From contig MEHQ01002721.1 of the NCBI GenBank assembly GCA_008828725.1, forward strand, positions 912,948-976,947: 64,000 nucleotides of DNA, given 5' to 3'. Origin of the DNA: Saccharina japonica. Taxonomy: Eukaryota; Sar; Phaeophyceae; Laminariales; Laminariaceae. Made by a program: the position numbers and the translations under genes. Positions 55,341-63,789 of the stretch are shown one piece after another (position 1 is the first letter of the stretch; each line of letters opens with the position of its first letter). Under the pieces are notes generated by a model, which was not told where the DNA came from, searched no databases, and saw only the letters and a list, made by a program, of their open reading frames with translations.

Positions 55341-55917
55341 GTACACGAGCCTCAGCTAGGCCGCCGTATTTATTTACCGGTATATTATATACATACGTAC
55401 TGTACTCGTGACAAGACCAATGGGAATCGTGAGAAACTTATCTCGTGAGATAAAAGAAGCACAAGGATCGTAAGAAAGTTATCGATGGTTTCGTTGGGCG
55501 TTTGTTCGCCGGTGAAAGTTTTTTTTAGTTTTTTGCTCTCTGTCGTGTGTTACCTTTTCACATAAAAAGATGTAAATATAAATATGCAATCATGCTATAT
55601 ACATATATACGAATACCACGAATACTGAAACTCCTCGTGAAAAATTAAACAAAACAAATTACCGAATAATTTAATTGCCCCTGGTATATAAATTTGTACT
55701 TATACTATAACTTGCTGTTGTTTCACTTTTTTGTTCACTGCTGTACATATTTATACATATATAGATTGGTCTGAAATATAAACCCTGTCTGATATGGACG
55801 TCATAAATCAACCGGGGAATATATTTCCGACCAGGGTGAATATTTTACACTATTAATATTAATATTATAAATATATACCAGGTACGAAGTATTAGTACAT
55901 ATTACAAATTATAAATG

Positions 55918-55993
55918 TTAACCGTCCCACGTTTTTTGGGACAAACTACTTGGAATTAGTGTGGGATGCGTTTTATCAGTTCTGAAAGGGTTA
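55918..55993. mobile_element. MITE-C
   Basis: 'aaccgtcccacgttttttgg', 'aaactacttggaattagtgt', TTCTGAAAGGGTTA. Confidence 0.7.
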
Positions 55994-56462
55994 CGTGTAG
56001 CTAGTTACGTGTACACTTTTTTCCTTTTTGCTCCTTTTTTCCTTTTTTTTTTTTTAACTTCTATCCTTTTTCTTTCCCTTTCCCTTTTCTTTGTTTCCTT
56101 TGGATTGATTTCATTTTCTCTTGGTTGAGCTGCGAGGTACTGGTATACGATGTGCCACGACACAGAGCAGTTCTGATGTATCCTCTGGTACATGGTTTTG
56201 GCTTGCACTTTGTACGAGTGTTGTTGTATTTTTTTTCCCCCGAGGTATTGATTCTTCCACTCCATCCAGAGTTTTTTTTTTTGGAGGCTGTCCTGTGTCC
56301 ACGGACTATCTTTTTCGCGATCAGTTCATGGGAGAAAACACAACACAATACTTGCCGTACCCGCAGGGGAACCCGGTTACACAAAATGCCGACACTGCTG
56401 AGGCAGTACGTACGTAAACTGCAGCGTAGTATAAATACGTACTTATACGTACCGGGTACCTA

Positions 56463-56537
56463 CCACTCTGTCCAGAAATATAAGCACCGTTTATACACAA
56501 TTATTAAATAGTAACGGTCTTATATTTCTGTACTAGT
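56463..56537. mobile_element. MITE-E, right end decayed
   Basis: TA|CCACTCTGTCCAGAAATATA on the left; 'ggtcttatatttctgtacta' on the right. Confidence 0.65.
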
Positions 56538-56559
56538 TGTTGTTGTTCTCACATTATTA

Positions 56560-56788
56560 CGGAGGACTATCCATACATATTAAAGTATTACACTCAGCTA
56601 CGTAGCAAAGATGAGCTTGGACGAAACAGAAATCCTCGCGCTCACAGCTGTTTTTTTATTCAATTTTTTTTAAATATTATTAAATGGGACCAAAAATTGT
56701 TATTTAATAGTAAAAATATGTAAATATATTGGTAGGTTTTTGTTTGTACCGTAGACTTGCCGTAGATGCCGTTTACTGTTGTGCCCCG
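56560..56788. mobile_element. MITE-F with nested G repeat, TA target duplication
   Basis: TA|CGGAGGACTAT ... GTGCCCCG|TA. The middle is interrupted by a G-family repeat (56575-56680). The F interior resumes at 'aaatgggaccaaaaattgtt'. Confidence 0.7.
56575..56680 (-). repeat. G-family repeat in MITE-F
   Basis: 'agtattacactcagcta', extra CGTA (56601-56604), 'gcaaagatgagcttgg', 'cgctcacagctg' and T-run. Confidence 0.75.
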
Positions 56789-57047
56789 TAACAACTCATC
56801 GCCAAACATTTTTTTCCCTGCCGGGGTCAGAGGACAGAGGACCGGCTTCCAACAATTCCGGAGTGGAAGAAAACCCAGGGAAACCATATACAAAAAAAGG
56901 AAAAAAAAATACTCCCAAGTACAAAGTACAGCAGCAGTCAGTGTATAGAACGCCGAAGTATATACGATGAACATGATAAGTGCTGTACGTAGTAGCAACA
57001 TCGTACCCATCAAGCGAAAGGAAGTGAGAAACTAATCCAAAGGATGA

Positions 57048-57191
57048 AGGAAAAAGACGAAGGAAAAAAAAATAAAAAATAAGGAGAAACACAAGAAAGA
57101 CGAGCAGGAAAACACGACAATACGAGATACCACACAAGAGAGTACACATCTGGAAGAACACAAGGGAGTACACAGACTTGCATTCTCGCAG
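57048..57191 (+). CDS. Possible Lys/Glu-rich exon or element ORF (weak)
   Basis: The + frame KEKHKKDEQENTTIRDTTQE continues to LAFSQ and stops exactly at a good donor, CAG|GTAGGT. The acceptor side is A-rich with no pyrimidine tract (AATAAG|GAG, which would be phase 0). It could be an extra exon of the split gene or a scrap of a LINE ORF. The composition is biased, so coding status is doubtful. Confidence 0.2.
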
Positions 57192-57624
57192 GTAGGTACT
57201 GTAGACGGGGGGTGGTAGCGACCCCAAAAAAAAAAAACAAGACAAAAGCAAAGTCCATCAACAGGGAGCGCTAGCTATGAATGCGCACGCGCGTTCAAGG
57301 TAGGCACAAACCGAACGCGAGAGAGCTACGAGTATACGAAGCAGGAACGAGAAAGCAAAGAGAGAAATGAAAGAGAGAAATAAAAAGGGGAACTTGAAAA
57401 GCAGGCAAGGGAGGCCTATGATACCTATATGGTGAGGGAGTACGGGCGGCCCTGCGCTAACTACTTCGGTACTGGAAAGGCACGCATTGTGACAAGAATG
57501 AGCATACCCAGTCGTCAGTCTTGTAGGGAGCCCCCCTCCCCCCCCCCCGCCCCCGCCCCGGCCCCTTCCTGGGCGTATTATTGTCAACGGTCCATGTCAC
57601 AGTTGCACCCGCGGCCGTCGCGTG

Positions 57625-58290
57625 CTACGTTGCTGCACCACTGCTCTCCGCGTCATGCCGTTTCCGCATGTAAGCCTCCGCCCCGCCCTCGACCCCTCGA
57701 AACCACCGGTCGGCCTTCTGTGCTGCCTCGCGCCAACCTTCGTGCCTGATGCCGAACGCCTTCAGATCACCCTCGAGGCACCCCATCCAGTTATTCTCCT
57801 GTCCAATGGAGCAGCGCTTACTGCCGACCATCTCTCCAAACATCACCCTGCTCGGCAGCCGCTCCTCTCCCATGGGTGGCCCGAAACCAGCGACCAGTAT
57901 ATCCTTTGTCTGCTCGCCGTTGCCTCACTCAGTGCTCTCGGAGTCTGTCTTGACAAGCACGTGGGCGTAGGATAGAGTGTGGTCTTCGTGCTTCTGTTTC
58001 CGCTAGCCGAGGCATCGAAGGAGCATACTGTGATGGACCTTCCGTAGCCTGACGTATTCAGCTGGTGTCGGGCTCCACGTGACGCACACGTAACAGCACC
58101 GTCTCGAGTACCTCAGCTTTCAGCAGCCGCACCTTCGGCCGCGGGCGCACACCCGGGCGCGGTCATAGACTTGCATCTCATACCGCCCGAAGCACGCCCA
58201 AGCCCTCTGGAGTCGACGCGTTACCTTGACCCTGAGATCCCGGCTCGCGCTGATAGTTCCACCCAAGTACGAGTACGCAAACTCGACACT
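57625..58290 (-). pseudogene. LINE reverse-transcriptase 3' end, decayed
   Basis: On the minus strand the frames read, in order, LRKVHHSMLLRCLG, HEDHTLSYAHVLVKTDSES, then ILVAGFGPPMGEERLPSRVM, FGEMVGSKRCS, NNWMGCLEGDLKAFGIRHEG and W(RE)AAQKADRWF. The GEERLPxRVxFGE...W..L..DLK..GI...W pattern is the region C-terminal to the RT domain in CR1-like and related LINEs. In-frame stops follow CLG (TAG) and TDSESTE (TGA), and a frameshift lies near 58075. The catalytic RT core is absent; the copy is truncated at the (TAC)n tract. Such a LINE could have mobilised SINE-A, but no shared 3' end is visible. Confidence 0.75.
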
Positions 58291-58297
58291 TTTGTTT

Positions 58298-58324
58298 GTG
58301 CTACTACTACTGCTACTGCTACTG

Positions 58325-58355
<31 letters not shown>

Positions 58356-58361
58356 TACTAT

Positions 58362-58403
<42 letters not shown>

Positions 58404-58408
58404 AATAT

Positions 58409-58493
<85 letters not shown>

Positions 58494-58510
58494 GCTACTG
58501 CTACCCCACC
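58298..58510. repeat. (TAC)n microsatellite, ~210 bp
   Basis: A long, nearly pure CTA/TAC array with few interruptions (TTCTAC, TATTAC, AATATT). It lies ~290 nt upstream of a candidate exon, inside the intron. Confidence 0.95.
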
Positions 58511-58796
58511 ACCAGTACTGCTACACTGCTGCTGCTACGAATACATATAATGTCTGCTACCTCTACGACTATCATACGTCTACTCTTCATACCATTTCTA
58601 CTGGTAGAGAGCTATAACACACCACCGATGCTTACCCACCACGGAATTTCATAGGAGCGTTGCTCTGCTTGTGTCATTACTGCCATGCTAGCGACTCGAC
58701 TACAGTCAGTACCTTCTACTCGAACTAAACCCCCGCACCGTGCCGTTGCCTCGCCCAAATCGCTGGCGACCGTCCTGCCGAACTACCGACGGCCAG

Positions 58797-58865
58797 ATCA
58801 ATGGACTGGCGGAGAAAGCATACGCCGCGCTGGACATGAAGCTGTACTACATGGAGTTGGCGCAG
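58797..58865 (+). CDS. Exon of the split gene (coiled-coil part)
   Basis: Acceptor GACGGCCAG|ATC and strong donor GCGCAG|GTGCGT enclose 23 codons in phase 0-0: INGLAEKAYAALDMKLYYM then ELAQ. The helical, charged composition and balanced codon use match exon 1, and it would extend 'KLLQDQ' of exon 1 without a break. Immediately downstream is GT/GGT-rich intron. A longer upstream extension in the same frame is Arg/Ser-rich and less protein-like. Confidence 0.6.
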
Positions 58866-59640
58866 GTGCGTTTGGGTGTTGGTGGTGTTGGTGCTGGTGT
58901 TGTCGTCGTAGTTTGGTGATGTTGCTGTGGCTGGTGTTGTTGGTGGTGTTTGTATTGGTTGCGGTGTTGAGGGTTGGTGGTGCTGTGTCTGCTTTTGTTG
59001 TGCGCAGATCGTGCTGTCCGTGTTATTGTCGGTGTTGGTGATGTTGGGTGTTAGTGGTGGTGTTGGTATTGCTATACAGTAGTATTGGTTGGATGCGTGT
59101 ATCGGGCTGTTGTCGTTTGCTGGTCTTGCTGACTCGTTCGTTCGTGTTGATTTTGATATTTTTACTCAAAAAGGCTCGAGTAGTCGTACGACTTTTTTTT
59201 TGTTTTTGTTTGTTTTGGACCGAGGGGCGCCCCCGCCCTAAGGGCAAAATATAATTAAACAACGGGTATATCAATGCATATAATCATGCTATTGATATTA
59301 ATTATTCAAGATATTCATCCCTTCACCTTCGAGGGAGACACTAGATTAATTAATTCATACCATTACGGAGGACCATAATAAATGGAGGGCGTAAGCTTTA
59401 TTTTGACCCATCCGCCGGAGGATAACAAATAAAATAAAATAAAATAAATAGGGGACCGAATGTTGTTATTATTACTGTAGTAAAAATACGGAAATATATA
59501 GGTTTTAGTGTGTACCGTAGGTCGTATTTACTACATTAGCCCACCCCGTAATATATCAAGACTTTTAATTAGTTTTCACCTTCGAGGGCACGTATAAATT
59601 AATTCATACTACGACTGTAAACTCAAGACATTCATTAGCT
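58866..59640. other. Intron start: TGG/TGT-rich, then unassigned
   Basis: A (GGTGTT)-type low-complexity stretch at 58870-59090, then mixed sequence and MITE-F (59366-59548). A duplicated phrase, 'caccttcgagggagacacta' / 'caccttcgagggcacgtata', lies at 59324 and 59578. Confidence 0.5.
59366..59548. mobile_element. MITE-F, complete, TA target duplication
   Basis: TA|CGGAGGACCATAATAAAT ... 'ttagcccaccccg'|TA with the usual 'gtaaaaatacggaaatatat' interior. CG..CG termini. Confidence 0.8.
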
Positions 59641-59929
59641 TTTCACTTCCGAAGGACGCGACGTTGATGTTGGTCTTGAAATTGTAGTTTGCCAAGTGAT
59701 GCCGATCTTGATTGTACATATATAAAATGCAACACATGCAATGCTTGTCGGCGCTGTACGAGTGGGTAAATAATGGTGGTTTTCTGTTGTTGTTGTTGTT
59801 GTTGTTGTTTGCTTTTCCTGACGATGACGAAAACCGGACGATGCCACCACAGATGACAAAAAAAAAAAATCAACAACAACGGCAATGGCAGCACTGCCTG
59901 ACATTAACAGCGCGAAATTATTTCTCCCC

Positions 59930-60273
59930 CCCCCCCCCCACCCCTTCTGGAAATGGCGACACCAGAAAGCAAATCGATTAACTCGATACTGTCATCCATA
60001 ATATGCAAGAAACATCCGCCTCACACGCGATTCCTAATATAGAGGATGCAACTCACCCTTGTTGCGACTCGCGGAACACCTCACGGCGTTTCGCGCCTGG
60101 CGTCGCCCCGGTCGGTGAAAACCCCACGTGCTCTGCCCCGGCATTGTAGGGATGCGAGGGTCTACGGCCGTACGACTGAGACCAAGCATGACATGCGGCT
60201 GAAGAGTATACATAGAGGATGCAACTCACCCTTGTTGCGACTCGCCGAACACCTCACGGCTTTTCGTGCCTGT
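59930..60273 (+). repeat. Direct duplication, copy 1 (S-family block)
   Basis: From the C-run and 'ttctggaaatggcgacacca' through one S unit into the next. By eye identical to 60424-60767 (offset 494). Confidence 0.85.
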
Positions 60274-60385
60274 TGTCGCCCCGGTTGGTGAAAACCCCAC
60301 GTGCTCCGTCCCGGCATTGTAGGGATGCGAGGGTCTACGGCCGTACGACTGCGACCAAGCGTGACATGCGGCTAATGAGTACACC
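60040..60385 (+). mobile_element. Two tandem S-family units
   Basis: Units begin at 'gaggatgcaactcaccc' (60040 and 60214). They carry 'cacggcgtttcgcgcctggc', GTGAAAACCCCACGTGCTC, GGCATTGTAGGGATGCGAGG. The second ends GAGTACACCCCCCCC. Confidence 0.85.
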
Positions 60386-60423
60386 CCCCCCAGTGGTGGT
60401 GGTGGTGGTGGTGGTGGGGGNTA

Positions 60424-60767
60424 CCCCCCCCCCACCCCTTCTGGAAATGGCGACACCAGAAAGCAAATCGATTAACTCGATACTGTCATCCATAATATGC
60501 AAGAAACATCCGCCTCACACGCGATTCCTAATATAGAGGATGCAACTCACCCTTGTTGCGACTCGCGGAACACCTCACGGCGTTTCGCGCCTGGCGTCGC
60601 CCCGGTCGGTGAAAACCCCACGTGCTCTGCCCCGGCATTGTAGGGATGCGAGGGTCTACGGCCGTACGACTGAGACCAAGCATGACATGCGGCTGAAGAG
60701 TATACATAGAGGATGCAACTCACCCTTGTTGCGACTCGCCGAACACCTCACGGCTTTTCGTGCCTGT
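60424..60767 (+). repeat. Direct duplication, copy 2
   Basis: Partner of 59930-60273. It starts just after an N (60421) and a (GGT)n run (60393-60416), so an assembly join is possible. Confidence 0.8.
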
Positions 60768-60875
60768 GTCTGCCTGGTTGGTGGAAACCCAAGGTGCTCC
60801 GTCCCGGCATTGTAGGGATGCGAGGGTCTATGTTCATACGACTACGGCCGTGCACGACATGAGTACACCCCCCTC
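60534..60875 (+). mobile_element. Two tandem S-family units
   Basis: The same arrangement as 60040-60385, but the second unit switches after 'ttttcgtgcctg' to the 'tgtctgcctggttggtggaa' type and ends ACACCCCCCTCCCCC. Confidence 0.85.
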
Positions 60876-60894
60876 CCCCTGTCGCCTACCGCAA

Positions 60895-61165
60895 GTAATT
60901 CGATGCTATCATCCATATGCAAGAAAGTACGCACAAGGTGCCGGAGTCCGCTTCACAAGCTATTCTTACGTCGTAGGATGCAGCTCACCCTTCATGAGAC
61001 TCGCCGAACACCTCACGTTTCGCTTCGCACTTGGTGCAAGCAAGCCAATGTCTATACCTGGTCGGCGAAAACCCGATGTGCTCCGTCCCGGCATTGTAGG
61101 GATGCGAGGGTCTATGGTCATACGACTACGGCCGTGCACGACATGAGTACACCCCCCCCTCCCCC
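60895..61165 (+). mobile_element. S-family repeat, full length
   Basis: 'aattcgatgctatcatccat', 'ggatgcagctcacccttcat', 'ctcacgtttcgcttcgcact', GTACACCCCCCCCTCCCCC. Confidence 0.85.
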
Positions 61166-61449
61166 ATAAATATATTATATTTATAGGTTGGGTTGGCGTC
61201 GGTTGGCAACGACGCTGTAAAACACGCCACTCGCTGCGTGAGCTAGACAACCAGGGTGCCGTTTTTGTTTTTTTTTGGCGGTCACGAAAGCTGGCGGTCG
61301 AGTTGTAGATCATTTGTGCGGGGTGGAGAACCTTTGCTCCGCACAAGGGGAATGGTCGTATCACGTAGTGTTAATATGGTAAGGCATCCGCGAGGCAGTT
61401 ACATAGTAAAACCCATTGCTGTCTCCGGAAGTGGCCACACCAGAAATTA

Positions 61450-61695
61450 AATTAACTCATTGAAGCTGTCGTCCATATGCAAGTCCGCCTCAGAGGCGGT
61501 TCTTAGCAGGATGCAGCTCACCCTCCATGCGACTCGCCCAATACCTCACGGCGCTTCGCGCTTGGTGCAAGCAATGTCTGCCTGGTTGGTGAAAACCCAA
61601 CGTGCTCCGTCCCGGCATTGTAGGGATGCGAGGGTCTATGGTCATATGACTACGGCCGTGCACGACATGAGTACACCCCCCCCTCCCCCCCTCCC
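61450..61695 (+). mobile_element. S-family repeat, full length
   Basis: 'attgaagctgtcgtccatat' to GAGTACACC plus a C/T tail. All S blocks intact; the best full-length example. Confidence 0.85.
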
Positions 61696-61791
61696 TTCCA
61701 TCGCGAAATGCCTCCATTTCCCTGGGTGGGCTCCTTGTAATGATGCGTGCCGTGTGGTGGTCTCCTTGGTGTTTCGCTTCTTGCCGCGTAG

Positions 61792-61880
61792 CAAGCTTTG
61801 GGGAGGAACGATGAGGACGAAGACTTGCGGAATCTGGTCATCGTCATAACGGACGGCAGGGTGGTGGACGAGACCATAAG
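61792..61880 (+). CDS. Candidate exon of the split gene (weak)
   Basis: The acceptor TTCTTGCCGCGTAG|CAA has a good pyrimidine tract. In phase 0 (as left by the 58797 exon) it reads GRNDEDEDLRNLVIVITDG and RVVDETI. It ends at ATAAG|GTTTGG in phase 2, which is the phase the 62465 start needs. The donor is weak. If skipped, 58865 can join 62475 in phase 0 instead. Confidence 0.3.
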
Positions 61881-62065
61881 GTTTGGAGGCGTTCTGCTTC
61901 TGGACGGGGTGGGGTGGGGTTTCGCTCGCCTTGTTTTGCTGGTGGTTGGTTGCCTGCCCGCCTGCGTGCTTGCCTTCCTTGGACCTTCTTGAGTGCTACG
62001 TTACGCAGCTTGGTTGGGTGCCCGCTTGCTTGCTTCCTCTGTTGCGTATCGTTTGCCCTCTCGCT

Positions 62066-62206
62066 TGCTTTGCTTTGCTTTGCTTTGCTTGCTTCGCTTG
62101 CTTTGCTTGCTTTGCTTGCTTTGCTCGCTTTGCTGGCTTTGCTTGCTTTGCTTGCTTTGCTTGCTTTGCTTGCTTTGCTTGCTTTGCTTGCTTTGCTCGC
62201 TTTGCT
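62066..62206. repeat. Tandem repeat of CTTTGCTTG / GCTTTGCT units
   Basis: Uninterrupted direct repeats of TTTGCTTGC with CGC and GGC variants. Open in several frames on both strands (e.g. Ser-Lys-Ala on the minus strand) because no stop can form. Intronic, between candidate exons. Confidence 0.95.
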
Positions 62207-62464
62207 ATCGCTCACGTGCTCACTCGCGTGTTAACGTCGATCGGATGGCTACGTTTTGTTTCATAGTTCATTCTTCCTATTTATAGGTGTGGCCCCCGAT
62301 GGCATCATGTCTGCAAGCCCATCCTTCTTCGTCTGATCCCCGTCCCCGCAAACTACGAACCACGGAGGTGGCCAGATTCCTCAGCTTCACCGGACGATGA
62401 TATTCCCTCCCTCCCTCCCTCCCCTCCCGCCCCCTCCACTCTCTATATGTTCGATATGGAATAG

Positions 62465-62571
62465 CATGATCGAGCGCGGTATCAAGTGCATGCGCGAGAT
62501 CAACGCTAGGGGGAGAGATGCGGCCATGGCCAGCCCGAAGCATGGCGGCAACCCTGGAGCCAACGGCAACG
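62465..62571 (+). CDS. Exon of the split gene
   Basis: A long CCCTCCCT pyrimidine tract (62405-62440) precedes acceptor GGAATAG|C. The donor is strong: CAACG|GTGAGC. The frame reads MIERGIKCMREINARGRDA then AMASPKHGGNPGANGNG. Helical and basic at first, then Gly/Asn-rich and probably disordered. It ends in phase 1. An alternative acceptor GATCGAG|CGC at 62475 gives phase 0 and joins 58865 to read 'MELAQ-RGIKCMREI', a seamless helix. Confidence 0.6.
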
Positions 62572-62639
62572 GTGAGCCTCCCGCTCGTCCCCGAGATAAC
62601 GCCCTCACACATGGGGCGACGCGTTGTACGATATAGAGG

Positions 62640-62915
62640 GTAGCACTTTTTGGCTGATTTTGTTTTTTTCTGAATGCCCGGGGGGTTTCTTAACTCCAAA
62701 AATCGTCGGGGTTTTTTTTTCGAGATTTCACTATTTTTTCCCTTGTAATGCTTATTATTAAGAGGCCATGGGATCGGTCATCGAGTATAATGTATATACA
62801 ATATTACTTTTGTTTTGATTCCCCCCCCCCCCCCCCAAAAAAAAAAAAAAAAAAAAATGGGGTGAGGTTAAAAGCAAAAACAAGATTGGTGCACATTTTC
62901 CGTAGCATGCGTCTC
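62640..62915. mobile_element. Fragment of the GTAGCATGC fold-back family
   Basis: 'cactttttggctgattttgt', 'tttctgaatgcccgggg' and 'ttccgtagcatgcgtc' resemble arms of the 10.2-10.6 kb fold-back. A C-run followed by an A-run (62820-62857) divides it. Another echo lies at 63060-63130. Confidence 0.45.
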
Positions 62916-63184
62916 AGAGATATTATGGTGTAGATCATCATGGCGATATAGTTCGCGTGGCGATGACGTTTGCCACTACTGCTGTGGAGATGCGCCGGAA
63001 TAATGCCGAGATTGTATGATTTTCACTTGGTTATAGTATCATAGGAGCTCCATAATTCGTCCAAAATCGGACTCCGAGAAAAATCCGTACGCTTAAACCC
63101 CGACGAAAAATCGCGTAAGCATTGTAGGGATATCTTGATCTTGCTCTGGACTTGTTTTGTCTATGGCTATACATCCAATGTGTG

Positions 63185-63478
63185 GGGGATCTGATCTCTG
63201 ATATACAGTAGTATTTTGTGATCTGATCTATATCCGATGCGTGGGGGATCTGATCTGATATGATCTGGTATTTTATTACGTTATATGATCTATCCGATGT
63301 GTGGGGGATCTGATCTGATCTGATCTGATCTTCTGATCTTGTATGCTCTGATCTTGTATGCTCTGCTATTGTATGCTCTGATCTTGTATGATCTGACCTG
63401 GTTCTGACCTGATCTGATATATATGACCTGACCTGAACTGATCTGACCCGACCTGAACCGATCTGATCATCCGATGTG
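63185..63478. repeat. (TGATC)n-type satellite tract
   Basis: Degenerate GATCTGATCTGATCT, 'tcttgtatgctctga' and 'ccgatgtgtgggggatctga' repeats, with the last phrase recurring every ~70 bp. It immediately precedes the acceptor of the next exon. Minus-strand 'RSEHTRSE' frames are artefacts. Confidence 0.9.
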
Positions 63479-63499
63479 TGTGCCATTCCCCCCCCACAG

Positions 63500-63629
63500 C
63501 CTCCAGAGAAGAAAACGGGGGAGCGGTGCAGGGCAGCACAGCATCGGCGGCGGCGGCAGCAGCAGCTGCTGCTGCGGCGGCGGCGGGTGGGGGGGGTGGA
63601 GGGGAAGAAGCGAGTGACGACCTCCAAAG
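63500..63629 (+). CDS. Exon of the split gene (Ala/Gly-rich)
   Basis: Acceptor TTCCCCCCCCCACAG|CCT and a near-consensus donor AAAG|GTATGT. Entered from the phase-1 end of the 62571 donor, the frame reads ASREENGGAVQGSTAS, then runs of Ala (13) and Gly (6), then EEASDDLQ, with no stop. The other two frames give Arg/Cys runs. Likely a disordered linker. The GCG/GCA/GCT mix in the Ala run argues for selection on the protein rather than a simple repeat. The gene continues past the window. Confidence 0.6.
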
Positions 63630-63789
63630 GTATGTTTGCGAAGTCAGCCATGGTAGCCTATACCACGGTATTACGAGCGCCGAGTTTGCTCTTAAATAGC
63701 ATACCATTTTCTCCGCACCGTCAAGAAAGGGAACCCATGTTGAGCTGGTCGAAGCCGCTTCTGCCACCGAGATTCCACGAACTTTGTGT

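Noticed and set aside
58226..58654. Poly-Tyr/poly-Leu/poly-Thr proteins across the TAC array
   Set aside because: Microsatellite artefact.
62066..62215. Long Ser-Lys-Ala or Ala-Cys-Phe repeat proteins
   Set aside because: Any frame of the TTTGCTTGC repeat is open on both strands, so openness is not evidence of coding.
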